Of a stretch of DNA of 30,474 nucleotides, positions 8,319-16,358 are shown piece by piece (within the stretch, counting starts at the first letter, position 1; every line of letters begins with the position of its first letter). The translations under genes were made by a program, and so were the position numbers. The notes under the pieces were generated by a model. It searched no databases and was not told where the DNA came from. It worked only from the letters and a program-made list of their open reading frames with translations. Where the stretch lies: contig CAYPNT010000030.1 of the NCBI GenBank assembly GCA_964412235.1, positions 1 to 30,474 on the forward strand, given 5' to 3'. The stretch comes from JAYZQT01 sp964412235 (GTDB lineage Bacteria > Pseudomonadota > Alphaproteobacteria > MPNO01 > UBA830).

Positions 8319-8693
8319 TTATGGCTCATCTGAAACATGTGCAGAAACGATTCGCCATCCCTCTGGCATTCGCACCCACGTCTGGCTTTGGCGACTTATC
8401 CCCTGAGCCGTCGGACGCGTAGATTCCGTATTTGCCACTGCAAAGTCCCGACCAAATGTTACAATATAGGTGTCCTTAAGCGTCCGTTCCCAAGCACCAA
8501 TATTTCTACCACGGCGGAACGCAGATAAAGCCGCATGGCTGACAACGGTTCCATTTGGTCCATACCGCAGCGTTTGGTCGTCCGTCCAAAACAGCTCATC
8601 AATCATATCTACGTCGTTTGCGAGGAGTGCCTTCTCGTATGCCATAAAGGCTTGCGTCACTTCTTCAACGATCTCCGGAATATTCACTTCCAT
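8319..8693 (-). CDS. AtzH/HpxZ-like protein (NTF2 fold)
   Basis: This 124-residue protein shows the AtzH/HpxZ pattern throughout: IPEIVEEVTQAFMAYEKALL at the N-terminus, LFWTDDQTLRYGPNG, TFGRDFAVANTE, RQSQTWVRMPEGWRIVSAHVS at the end. AtzH from s-triazine degradation is reported to act on dicarboxyurea alongside the amidase AtzE and small AtzG; HpxZ belongs to oxalurate catabolism. Neither AtzE nor AtzG is in this window, so the gene stands alone. AAAGGA lies 8 nt before ATG 8693. It diverges from uup across 79 bp. A role in nitrogen-compound hydrolysis is a family-based guess. Confidence 0.85.
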   Translation of the reverse strand: MEVNIPEIVEEVTQAFMAYEKALLANDVDMIDELFWTDDQTLRYGPNGTVVSHAALSAFRRGRNIGAWERTLKDTYIVTFGRDFAVANTESTRPTAQGISRQSQTWVRMPEGWRIVSAHVSDEP

Positions 8694-8772
8694 GTTTTAT
8701 CCTTTTCATATTTGACACGACCATAGTGGATGTTGGACACAGGGTTTAACTAAATTATGGCTAGGCTGAAAA

Positions 8773-10587
8773 GTGTCACCACCCCTCTTATTACTGAGTA
8801 ATATCCACCTTACATTTGGTGGCGCACCTTTATTCGAGAACGCGGACCTCTCTGTTGCTGCGGGTGACCGTATATGCCTAGTGGGTCGGAATGGGTCTGG
8901 TAAATCTACCTTACTGAAAATAGCGACTGGAAGTATAGTGCCAGACGAGGGAGAACGTTTTTTGCAACCGGGCGCAACAATTCGTTACTTGCCCCAGGAA
9001 CCAAATTTATCTGGCTTCGAAACAACCCATGAATACGTAATTGATGGATTAGAAGCCGGCGATGATCTCCAACGCGCTATAAGTTTGATAGCTCAACTAG
9101 GACTTACCGGGAAGGAACCGCCGAAACAACTGTCGGGTGGACAATCCCGGCGGTGTGCCCTAGCGCGAACTTTAGCCCCGGAACCCGATATTTTGCTTTT
9201 GGATGAACCCACGAACCATTTAGACCTTCCCACAATTGAATGGCTTGAGCTTGAACTCAAAAAAATTCGTTCCGCGCTTGTCCTTATAAGCCATGATCGC
9301 CGATTTTTAGACAACTTGTCTAAAAAAACTGTATGGATCAACCAAGGAAACACACATCAGTTGGATAAAGGTTTTTCGAACTTTGAACCCTGGCGCGAAA
9401 ATTATTTTCAGAATTCAGAGGTCGAACGCCATAAACTCGACAAAAAAATTTCTGCAGAAACCGAATGGCTACACAAGGGCGTAACCGCCCGACGTAAACG
9501 TAATATGGGACGCCTTCGGGCGCTCCAAGATTTGCGTCGAAAGCGCCAGAACGAGCGACGCCCGGTCGGCAATGTGAATATGGTAACCAATGAAGCTGAT
9601 AGTTCTGGCAAACGCGTTTGTCTCGCCAACAACATTTCAAAATCATACGGAAATCATCGAATCGTAATTGACTTTTCTATACGAATAGCACGTGGCGACC
9701 GGATAGGAATAATTGGTCCAAACGGCGTCGGAAAAACTACGCTTCTGAATCTCTTAACCGGAACACTTAAACCCGATAAGGGAAATATTCGCCTTGGCAA
9801 AAACCTAGAAATAGAAAACCTGGACCAAGATCGCTCCACTCTTGCCGCTGACGACACTCTAGCACAATCCCTAACAGGAGGCGGTGATAAGATCACCATT
9901 AACGGGAAAACCCGGCACGTTATTGGCTATATGAAAGATTTTTTGTTCACACCCGACCAAGCTCGAACACCCGTTAAAGTTCTCTCTGGCGGCGAACGTG
10001 GACGGATTATGTTGGCACGAGCGCTCGCCAAGCCTTCAAACCTACTCGTCCTCGACGAACCAACAAACGACCTTGACCTGGAAACACTAGACTTGCTACA
10101 GGAACTACTTGCCGAATACCCTGGAACAATTTTGTTAGTAAGCCATGACCGCGACTTTCTCGACTGTGTCGTAACCTCTGTAGTTGCATCCGACGGCGAC
10201 GGAAAATGGACCGAATATGCGGGTGGGTATAGCGACATGATTAGTCAACGCGGGGGAGACCTCGGCCAAAAACCTTATTACCCCCCCAAACCAGCAAGAA
10301 AACCCCGAAAAGAAGTTAAGAAGAAACCAAAAGATTCTCAAATGTCCGCTAAACTGACCTACCGGGACAAACACGCTCTTGAAACTTTACCCAAGAAAAT
10401 TGAAGAACTACACGTAACAATTAGAGATTATGGCAAAGATATGGCTGACCCAAATCTTTACCGGTCCAACCCAAAAAAGTTTGCTCAAATTGCCGATTCT
10501 CTGGAAGAGGCAAAAAATAAGTTATCAGAGTTGGAAGAAAGGTGGTTCGAGCTCGAAATGAGGCGAGAGAAATTAGAAAACCGGTAA
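8773..10587 (+). CDS. uup: ABC-F family ATPase, Uup type
   Basis: At 604 residues it has two fused ATPase domains: Walker A GRNGSGKS (38-45), signature LSGGQ and LLLDEPTNHLDL in the first; GPNGVGKT, LSGGERGR and LVLDEPTNDLDL in the second. A basic linker precedes a C-terminal charged coiled coil (about 505-604) typical of Uup. There are no membrane segments; ABC-F proteins act on the ribosome, and Uup is also linked to transposon excision and DNA branch structures. The start is GTG 8773: an in-frame TGA at 8767 rules out anything upstream, and the nearby ATG 8757 is out of frame. This is a housekeeping gene set between catabolic blocks. Confidence 0.93.
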   Translation: MSPPLLLLSNIHLTFGGAPLFENADLSVAAGDRICLVGRNGSGKSTLLKIATGSIVPDEGERFLQPGATIRYLPQEPNLSGFETTHEYVIDGLEAGDDLQRAISLIAQLGLTGKEPPKQLSGGQSRRCALARTLAPEPDILLLDEPTNHLDLPTIEWLELELKKIRSALVLISHDRRFLDNLSKKTVWINQGNTHQLDKGFSNFEPWRENYFQNSEVERHKLDKKISAETEWLHKGVTARRKRNMGRLRALQDLRRKRQNERRPVGNVNMVTNEADSSGKRVCLANNISKSYGNHRIVIDFSIRIARGDRIGIIGPNGVGKTTLLNLLTGTLKPDKGNIRLGKNLEIENLDQDRSTLAADDTLAQSLTGGGDKITINGKTRHVIGYMKDFLFTPDQARTPVKVLSGGERGRIMLARALAKPSNLLVLDEPTNDLDLETLDLLQELLAEYPGTILLVSHDRDFLDCVVTSVVASDGDGKWTEYAGGYSDMISQRGGDLGQKPYYPPKPARKPRKEVKKKPKDSQMSAKLTYRDKHALETLPKKIEELHVTIRDYGKDMADPNLYRSNPKKFAQIADSLEEAKNKLSELEERWFELEMRREKLENR

Positions 10588-10675
10588 TATTATATTACTA
10601 GAAATACAAGGACTATACTGATCCATTACGCACATGCTAACAAGGACAGGTCAACAAATCCGCGCGGGAAAAACC

Positions 10676-11476
10676 ATGAAAGTCAGTGTAGGCGATTTCG
10701 AATTAAATTGTGAGGTTGAAGGCAAAGAAGGGGCGCCCTGGATTACTTTTGGTCATGCACTCGGAAACAACCTTACGCTTTGGGACGATCAGGTTTCACT
10801 TTTAGGAGAGCGCTTTCGTATTCTCCGTTACGACCAGCGTGGACATGGATTGTCTGATGCCCCTCCGGCTCCATATTCGTTCCAAGATTTAATGCGCGAT
10901 GCGGTCAAACTCCTTGACTGGTTTGAAATAGAAAGAACCCATTGGGTGGGCCTATCCATTGGCGGTATGCTGGGCTATGGAATGGCGCAAAACCACGGTC
11001 ACCGGCTGTTATCATTGACTGCCTGCGATTCCCGGCCAGACGCCCCGCCGGACTATGCCGCGTATTTCCAATATCGAATTGACACAGCACGGGACAAAGG
11101 CATGGAAGGGGTGGTTGAACCCACTATCAGCCGCTGGTTTACTCCAGAAACCTGCGCGGAAAACCCCCCAGTATTAGATAAAATTCGAAACATGTTACGA
11201 ACCACGGACCCCGTGGGGCACGAGGGATGTTGTGAAGCGCTGAAGCGGTTAGCATTTGGCAAGGATCTTGGAAGCATAACCGTCCCGACCCTTATAATCG
11301 GCGGTGCACAAGACAAAGGTGCTCCTCCCGAAATTCTTGCAGAAACCGCAAATGCAATACCAAATTCTCGGCATGTCATTGTCGATGGAGCAGGGCATAT
11401 AGCCAACATAGAAAACCCTGATGCGGTAAACACCGCCTTGGTAGAATTTCTAAACAAGGTCCAGGAGAAAACATAA
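10676..11476 (+). CDS. Alpha/beta hydrolase, 3-oxoadipate enol-lactonase (PcaD)-like
   Basis: A 266-residue hydrolase with the triad visible: nucleophile S94 in GLSIGG, D213 (GGAQDKG) and H241 (GAGHIANIENP). The oxyanion region FGHALGNNLTLW and the YDQRGHGLS segment are typical of PcaD-type enol-lactonases and related C-C or ester hydrolases. I chose ATG 10676 (MKVSVGDFEL) because it matches the usual family N-terminus; an in-frame ATG at 10634 would add 14 unusual residues and lacks a ribosome site. It begins an operon with two thiamine-dependent decarboxylase subunits, 4 bp upstream of the first. True PcaD is only one option; no pcaBC genes are nearby. Confidence 0.85.
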   Translation: MKVSVGDFELNCEVEGKEGAPWITFGHALGNNLTLWDDQVSLLGERFRILRYDQRGHGLSDAPPAPYSFQDLMRDAVKLLDWFEIERTHWVGLSIGGMLGYGMAQNHGHRLLSLTACDSRPDAPPDYAAYFQYRIDTARDKGMEGVVEPTISRWFTPETCAENPPVLDKIRNMLRTTDPVGHEGCCEALKRLAFGKDLGSITVPTLIIGGAQDKGAPPEILAETANAIPNSRHVIVDGAGHIANIENPDAVNTALVEFLNKVQEKT

Positions 11477-11480
11477 ACCG

Positions 11481-11996
11481 ATGCCTGATCTCCAAGGACC
11501 AAGTGGCGCAGCGATTATTTCAGCATTGAAGCGTTCTGGAATTCGTTATGTGGCGGCCCTCCCGGATATCACGACGAGTGAGGGTCTGCTGTGGCCGTTG
11601 GCACAAGACCGTGACTTGCAACTAATACGTCTTAGTAAAGAAGATGAGGGTGTGTCGATTTGCGCGGCGCTTGGATATTGTGAAAAAAGGTCCGTTTTAT
11701 TGATGCAACAAACGGGGCTTATGGACTCACTCAACAATATTAGAGCAGTCGGCTGCGATTATAAACAACCCATCTGCATGGTCGTTGGACTATTAGGTAA
11801 GGAACCCAACAAAAGCCCAAAAGATTCGTCCAATTTTGGCGTTCGTATTATCCAACCGATCCTTGACGCACTGGAAATTGATCATTTTCTGATAGATAAG
11901 ACGGGAGACATCGATGAACTTCCCCCCGCAATCGACAAAGCGTATCGAACGTCCCGACCCATGGTAGCGTTGATAGGCAGGAGTGTCGCAAAATGA
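11481..11996 (+). CDS. ThDP-dependent decarboxylase, alpha (PYR) subunit, sulfopyruvate/phosphonopyruvate-type
   Basis: At 171 residues this has only the pyrimidine-binding half of a thiamine-diphosphate enzyme. The glutamate that activates the cofactor is in the SKEDEG segment (E54 or E56), followed by the LLMQQTGLMDSLNNI loop. The split-subunit arrangement and sequence pattern resemble sulfopyruvate decarboxylase alpha (ComD) and the matching half of phosphonopyruvate decarboxylase. AGGAGA lies 12 nt before the ATG. Its stop overlaps the beta-subunit start by 4 nt (ATGA), so both are made together. No coenzyme M or phosphonate genes are near, so the natural 2-oxo acid is unknown. Confidence 0.82.
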   Translation: MPDLQGPSGAAIISALKRSGIRYVAALPDITTSEGLLWPLAQDRDLQLIRLSKEDEGVSICAALGYCEKRSVLLMQQTGLMDSLNNIRAVGCDYKQPICMVVGLLGKEPNKSPKDSSNFGVRIIQPILDALEIDHFLIDKTGDIDELPPAIDKAYRTSRPMVALIGRSVAK

Positions 11997-12574
11997 TGGA
12001 GCGCATGGCTTGTTTTCAAAAAATCGCTGCTGTCCGGGACGGGGCCATTGTGGTTGCGACATACACATCTGCTTTTGAATGGCACAGGGTAGACCCTAAT
12101 CCATTAAACTTCGTTAGCGTCGGTGCAATGGGGCAGGCTTCATCTCATGCACTAGGGCTCGCGATAGGGTTACCCTCTCAGAAAGTCATTGTTTTAGACG
12201 GGGATGGGAGCTTACTAATGAACCTTTCTAGCCTCGCTACTATCGCAAACGAGGCGCCGAAGAATTTAATACACTTTGTAGTGGAAAACGGTTCGTATGA
12301 AGCAAACGGTGGACATCCCATTCCCGCACAGGAAAATATTAATTTTTCTGACCTGGCCAAGGCAGCTGGATACGCCCGAACCGATGCCTTTGAAGGATTA
12401 AACCAATTTTCTGCCCAATTGCCTGAACTTCTCACATCAGTTGGACCGGTCTTTGCGACACTCAAAGTTGAAGCCGGTGATGCACCATCATTAAATTACG
12501 ATTATGGTTGGCTGCACAGTGCTGAGCGTCGGCGCGAGTTTCGGGATGCTATAAAACCCTTGCTAGAAACTTAA
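11993..12574 (+). CDS. ThDP-dependent decarboxylase, beta (PP) subunit, ComE-like
   Basis: This 193-residue protein carries the pyrophosphate/Mg motif: GDGS at about residue 66 followed about 30 residues later by ENGSY, the GDG-x(n)-N signature of ThDP enzymes. It starts FQKIAAV and includes SVGAMGQASSHALGLAIGLP, typical of the ComE/phosphonopyruvate decarboxylase PP domain. It overlaps the alpha subunit by 4 nt, so the pair should form an active alpha/beta enzyme whose active site lies at the interface. A second ATG immediately follows the first (11996) and either could serve. It is the last gene of the operon; the gene beyond is convergent. Confidence 0.83.
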   Translation: MMERMACFQKIAAVRDGAIVVATYTSAFEWHRVDPNPLNFVSVGAMGQASSHALGLAIGLPSQKVIVLDGDGSLLMNLSSLATIANEAPKNLIHFVVENGSYEANGGHPIPAQENINFSDLAKAAGYARTDAFEGLNQFSAQLPELLTSVGPVFATLKVEAGDAPSLNYDYGWLHSAERRREFRDAIKPLLET

Positions 12575-12630
12575 TATTCGAACTCGCCAGCTTCAGTCAC
12601 ACGCCCCCATGCGTTCTAGTATAATTTCCC

Positions 12631-13461
12631 TTACGACCAATAGATGATGTTGCCATCCGGAAGGCGGCCAATATAGGTACTTACCCCCATTCGACGCTGT
12701 CCATTTTGGACCGCGGTCCATTCATGTGGATTGTGGGAGTTAAACAATACGACATCACCCTTTACAGGCACATATACATGTTTTTGAGCACCAGAGACGT
12801 ATGAGCGGTCAAAACCTTCTATCTCAACAGTTTCTGTAGAAGCCGAGTTCACTCGATACGGCCGATTATGAACAGTTGTCCGTCCTCCTCCTCCCTCAAC
12901 ACGGCTTGCAAACAGGTTCCAACTGAGTTGGTGGGTCACATTGCTGATATAATAGTCTTTGGCGCTGTACATCGTTACGTCCGCATGGAGTGTGCCGCCC
13001 CCACTAGTATCGCGAATTATACCAGCATAATAACGTCCAAAGCCCGGTTCCTGAGCAAGGCTCACACTTTTTCCAGGAAAAAGGTCACGTAAGGTTGACC
13101 ACATGCGCTCAAAGGGGTTCCACGACATATGAGAAAGTACAGCATCATACTCGGACCATGCCTGCTCTACGGCAGCAAAATAATCTTCTTTCCGGTCGTT
13201 CCGTTTTTCGAATTGAGCGAGGCCAACATACTTTGGGGGGGAAGCGAGTCCAGGAACTTTGTAGGTTTTATGCAAGCCCACCGTATCCATGGCAGAGATA
13301 AGATCATCACATTCTTCCTCCGTCGCAAAACCTTGAATGCGAACACACGGTATTTGAAAAGCACAAAGAGCCTCAAATGTCGTATTCGTCAGCGGCGGTT
13401 CGTCAAACGATTTCCACAGTGGAAAATCGTTTTCAGGATCAGCTTTCAAAACTATTTCCAA
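12631..13461 (-). CDS. 2-oxoglutarate/Fe(II) oxygenase-like protein
   Basis: A 276-residue protein with an H159-x-D161 motif (GTLHADVTMY), a distal histidine at 243 or 246 (NSHNPHEW) and R256/R257 (QRRMGVST), the order expected for a jelly-roll Fe(II)/2-oxoglutarate oxygenase. The carboxylate is Asp, so it should hydroxylate or desaturate rather than halogenate (halogenases carry Gly or Ala there). I do not recognise a characterised close relative. The start appears to be TTG 13461: an in-frame TGA lies 6 nt upstream, and no ATG is in frame near it; no clear ribosome site is seen, so the start is uncertain. It follows the luciferase-like monooxygenase on the same strand after 26 bp, probably co-transcribed. 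Confidence 0.72.
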   Translation of the reverse strand: MEIVLKADPENDFPLWKSFDEPPLTNTTFEALCAFQIPCVRIQGFATEEECDDLISAMDTVGLHKTYKVPGLASPPKYVGLAQFEKRNDRKEDYFAAVEQAWSEYDAVLSHMSWNPFERMWSTLRDLFPGKSVSLAQEPGFGRYYAGIIRDTSGGGTLHADVTMYSAKDYYISNVTHQLSWNLFASRVEGGGGRTTVHNRPYRVNSASTETVEIEGFDRSYVSGAQKHVYVPVKGDVVLFNSHNPHEWTAVQNGQRRMGVSTYIGRLPDGNIIYWS

Positions 13462-13487
13462 GTTTCAACATTATACGTTTCTTTATA

Positions 13488-14525
13488 TCACAGCTTTTCG
13501 AGAGCAGGCATGACCTCATTCGCAAACATCCTTAAAGACCTTACAGACTCCTCGTGAGGCATACTTCCAATATTAAAGGCTATTACCATATAATTCACGC
13601 CGAGCGCCTCAATCTGCTCTCCAAGTAATTCCGTTACCGTTTGCGGTGAGCCTGCTATATGAGCACCACCCTCCATAGCCTTTTCGACAGTATCAACCGC
13701 TGTTCTAGCAAAAACGGGGCCTTCCACCTGGTTTTCGCGCCACAATTTTGTAAGACTATTGTGCCAAACTTTATAAGCTGGGCCCGCGATTTCGAGTGCC
13801 TTCTCGTCTGTTTCGGCTACCGTGACCTGGCGACTAATTCCGATGGCAACACCGCCTTCAAAAGGGTGTTCGGCGCCCATGGCTCGACCGGTGCCGGAAA
13901 ACGAGTCTTTAAAGGCCTGAATATTGTCCTTCGCCTCCTTTACCCCCCCGAGAGTACAGTAATGAAAACCTTTAGTACCGGCATACGTGCTGCCTGCAGT
14001 ATTTGAAGACGGGTACCATAAGGGGGGATACGGTTTTTGCAGCGGTCGGAGCTCCATTGGAACATCGCGGTAAGTAAAATGTTTACCTTCGTAACTCAGA
14101 GAATCACTCGTCATACCTTCTAGAATAACTTCAAGCGCCTCTCCGTACACTTCACGCGCAGTGTCGGGGTCGTAATTATGATAGTTTAATTCAAAGGGCG
14201 ACACTCCCCGACCAACCCCAACCTCCATACGTCCATTGGACAGATGATCAAACAATCCAATCTCTTCGATGAGGCGTAAAGGGGAATAAAGCGGCAAAAG
14301 GTAGGTCAGTGGTCCAAGGCGTATATTTTTTGTTGCTTGAGCAACCGCTCCTAAAAACACCCCCGGGACGGGCACCATATTGAGTGGTGTGGCATGATGT
14401 TCTGCAACGTGATAGCAATAAAAACCGAGTTTATCCGCAACAGATACGTATTCGACCCGTTGGGCAAACTGCTGCGCTAATGCACGACCCGAGTGGTCAA
14501 CATGATCAAAAATCCCAAATTTCAT
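13488..14525 (-). CDS. LLM-class flavin-dependent monooxygenase (luciferase-like)
   Basis: At 345 residues from ATG 14525 (MKFGIFDHVD) it has the bacterial-luciferase TIM-barrel pattern: AEHHATP, IRLGPLTYLLPLYSPLRLIEE, HLSNGRMEVGVGRG, then RPLQKPYPPLWYP. Family members use reduced flavin to oxygenate or desulfonate small organics or to reduce F420-type substrates. The frame extends 18 residues further up to 14579 as a hydrophobic stretch, but the family N-terminus is at 14525, so that extension is rejected. It shares direction with the oxygenase gene downstream and with the hydroxyacid dehydrogenase 145 bp upstream. The reductase partner and substrate are not evident. Confidence 0.87.
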   Translation of the reverse strand: MKFGIFDHVDHSGRALAQQFAQRVEYVSVADKLGFYCYHVAEHHATPLNMVPVPGVFLGAVAQATKNIRLGPLTYLLPLYSPLRLIEEIGLFDHLSNGRMEVGVGRGVSPFELNYHNYDPDTAREVYGEALEVILEGMTSDSLSYEGKHFTYRDVPMELRPLQKPYPPLWYPSSNTAGSTYAGTKGFHYCTLGGVKEAKDNIQAFKDSFSGTGRAMGAEHPFEGGVAIGISRQVTVAETDEKALEIAGPAYKVWHNSLTKLWRENQVEGPVFARTAVDTVEKAMEGGAHIAGSPQTVTELLGEQIEALGVNYMVIAFNIGSMPHEESVRSLRMFANEVMPALEKL

Positions 14526-14619
14526 CGCCCATAGTCCTATAAGTAATAGGGTGGCTAACAATGCTAGCGGAAACAACAACTCAACGATACCGGTGTTCGT
14601 TTTAAAAGGCGAAAGATAA

Positions 14620-14646
14620 GTTTGACAGACTTATACGATGTCAAAC
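14620..14646. repeat. 8-bp perfect inverted repeat in an intergenic region
   Basis: GTTTGACA (14620-14627) and TGTCAAAC (14639-14646) are exact inverted arms around an 11-nt spacer, between the D-2-hydroxyacid dehydrogenase and the luciferase-like gene. Arm spacing suits a dimeric regulator. It could also be a weak terminator for the dehydrogenase, although no good T run follows. Confidence 0.45.
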
Positions 14647-14670
14647 CTTGATACGCGGTTTGTGGAAAAG

Positions 14671-15750
14671 TTACGCGCCGAAGACTTCAACGAGAATATC
14701 AATCAGTTGAGCGGTATCAGCCATATTGTGTGACCGGTCCGCCACGGCTATATGTGGGCTGAGAACAACGTTCTTAAAACTCTTCAGCGGGTCGTCTGTA
14801 TTATTGGCGGGTTCCTCATAGTGTACGTCCAGGCCAGCACCACCGAGATTTCCATTTTTAAGTGCCTTTATTAAGGCGTCTCGGTCAATAATATGTGCAC
14901 GTGAGATATTGGTGAGTATAGCCCCGGGTTTCATCAACTCAAACGAACGATCATCAACCATACTGACGGTTTGGTCGGATAAGGGAAGGTGCAGGCTAAT
15001 AAAATCAGAGCTTTTGAGAAGTTCTTCGTACGATGTGTAGGTGGCACCATACTTTCTCTCTAACTTCTCACACAACCGAGATCGCTGATAATAAATAACT
15101 GTAGCGCCCATTGCCTTCGCTCTTATAGCGACTTCTCGCCCCACCTCGCCCAACCCCAACGCGCCAACCGTCGCTCCGGACAGGCTACGCAAACCATCGA
15201 TCCGTGCCCAATTTGCGCCTGACACATGGTTTGCGTCGAATTGTTTAGGCTTATAGCCAAGGGATCTAAGGGAAGATAGATCGAGAGCACCATTTGTTTC
15301 AATCAGTTTACGTCCAACAGCAAGCATGAGTAGAATGGCATGCTCAGCTACTACCCCATTCACACGTCTCCGGAGAGTTCGAACCAATACTCCTGCTCTT
15401 CTACAAGCTTGGATATCGATATTTCGCGTGTCGGTCCCGAATTTCTGTATTAGTCTAAGTTCTCCACCAATATCAATCTCTTTACCTCCCAATGAAAAAC
15501 TCTCTGTGATAATCGCGTGGGCGTTCGGAATCATCGCCCGCATAGTGTCCGCGCTTTCGACCAGCTTAATGTTCAGGGGTAAAATAGAGGCCGCTTTTTT
15601 TCTCTGCTGCTCTATCCAAGAACGCGGATCAGATATATCGACAGAGAGATAATCACAGTAGGCATGGATTCTTTCATCGGAGACATTCGAGCCAAGAATG
15701 ACCTGTAACGACCTGAGGATCTTATCGTCTTCTATGATGATGGTGAGCAT
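14671..15750 (-). CDS. D-2-hydroxyacid dehydrogenase, NAD(P)-dependent
   Basis: A 359-residue protein of the D-isomer-specific 2-hydroxyacid dehydrogenase family, which interconverts 2-oxo and D-2-hydroxy acids. The Rossmann motif GLGEVG (199-204) and the catalytic set R284 (NISRAH), E313 (YEEP) and H333 (SPHIAV) are present. The residue after the catalytic Arg is Ala rather than the usual Gly. The N-terminal catalytic domain is longer than usual by an insertion of basic and polar residues at about 40-70. It diverges from the first carboxymuconolactone-decarboxylase-family gene across 67 bp. A link to the nearby 2-oxo acid decarboxylase is possible but speculative. Confidence 0.88.
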   Translation of the reverse strand: MLTIIIEDDKILRSLQVILGSNVSDERIHAYCDYLSVDISDPRSWIEQQRKKAASILPLNIKLVESADTMRAMIPNAHAIITESFSLGGKEIDIGGELRLIQKFGTDTRNIDIQACRRAGVLVRTLRRRVNGVVAEHAILLMLAVGRKLIETNGALDLSSLRSLGYKPKQFDANHVSGANWARIDGLRSLSGATVGALGLGEVGREVAIRAKAMGATVIYYQRSRLCEKLERKYGATYTSYEELLKSSDFISLHLPLSDQTVSMVDDRSFELMKPGAILTNISRAHIIDRDALIKALKNGNLGGAGLDVHYEEPANNTDDPLKSFKNVVLSPHIAVADRSHNMADTAQLIDILVEVFGA

Positions 15751-15817
15751 GAATATATCCTCCTAAATGCACTATAAATAATTTTAAGAGCGCACTTAGC
15801 AACAAAATGGTGAACTA

Positions 15818-16348
15818 ATGGCACGCGTACCTCTCCTCAGTGAAAACGATCTCCCCGACCAGAAGAATCTGATCGGGCGAATTCGGGGCCGCCGTGGAGG
15901 TGACCTGATAAACGTATATCGAACCTTACTTCATAGCCCACCCCTAGCCGAAACATGGTTTAACCATATTAACGAGGTTCGCTGGGGTACCGAAATCAGC
16001 GGTCGCCTCCGAGAAATTGTTATAATTCGCATCGCACACATTCTTAAATCGTCCTATATTCTGCGCCAGCACATTCCAAAACTCGCTGAAGTAGAAGGAC
16101 TTACGCCTATAGAATGTGCGTCACTTGCGGATTGGAGAGCGGCCCGGATATTTAATAAGGCCGACGAGGTAACACTTGCATACGTTGATGCCGTTACCAT
16201 AGATATCGTCGTTGACAATGAAATATTTGGGCCGATACGCGAACATTATAACGACAGACAAATAGTAGAACTGACGCTGATGATCGGCGCCTACGCATCA
16301 CACGCCAGGGTTCTACAGGCCCTAGAGGTAGATCTAGAAAATGATTAA
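15818..16348 (+). CDS. Carboxymuconolactone decarboxylase (CMD/AhpD)-family protein
   Basis: At 176 residues it has the CMD-family helical core: GRLREIVIIRIAHILKSSYI followed by RQHIPKLAEVEGL, then ELTLMIGAYASHARVLQAL. The CxxC-type redox pair of AhpD is absent, so it is unlikely to be a peroxidase partner; the family otherwise decarboxylates gamma-carboxymuconolactone or has unknown roles. It diverges from the dehydrogenase and converges on a second CMD-family gene with 10 bp between stops. The two differ strongly in sequence, so they are not a recent duplicate. Confidence 0.82.
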   Translation: MARVPLLSENDLPDQKNLIGRIRGRRGGDLINVYRTLLHSPPLAETWFNHINEVRWGTEISGRLREIVIIRIAHILKSSYILRQHIPKLAEVEGLTPIECASLADWRAARIFNKADEVTLAYVDAVTIDIVVDNEIFGPIREHYNDRQIVELTLMIGAYASHARVLQALEVDLEND

Positions 16349-16358
16349 TCACCCGTAC

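Noticed and set aside
12631..13461. An Fe/2-oxoglutarate halogenase
   Set aside because: Halogenases lack the metal-binding carboxylate, but here H159-A-D161 is intact, which points to hydroxylation or desaturation.
14526..14579. A hydrophobic 18-residue N-terminal extension of the luciferase-like protein that resembles a signal peptide
   Set aside because: The family begins at MKFGIFDH (14525); cytoplasmic flavin enzymes have no signal peptide, and the extension lies in the intergenic region.
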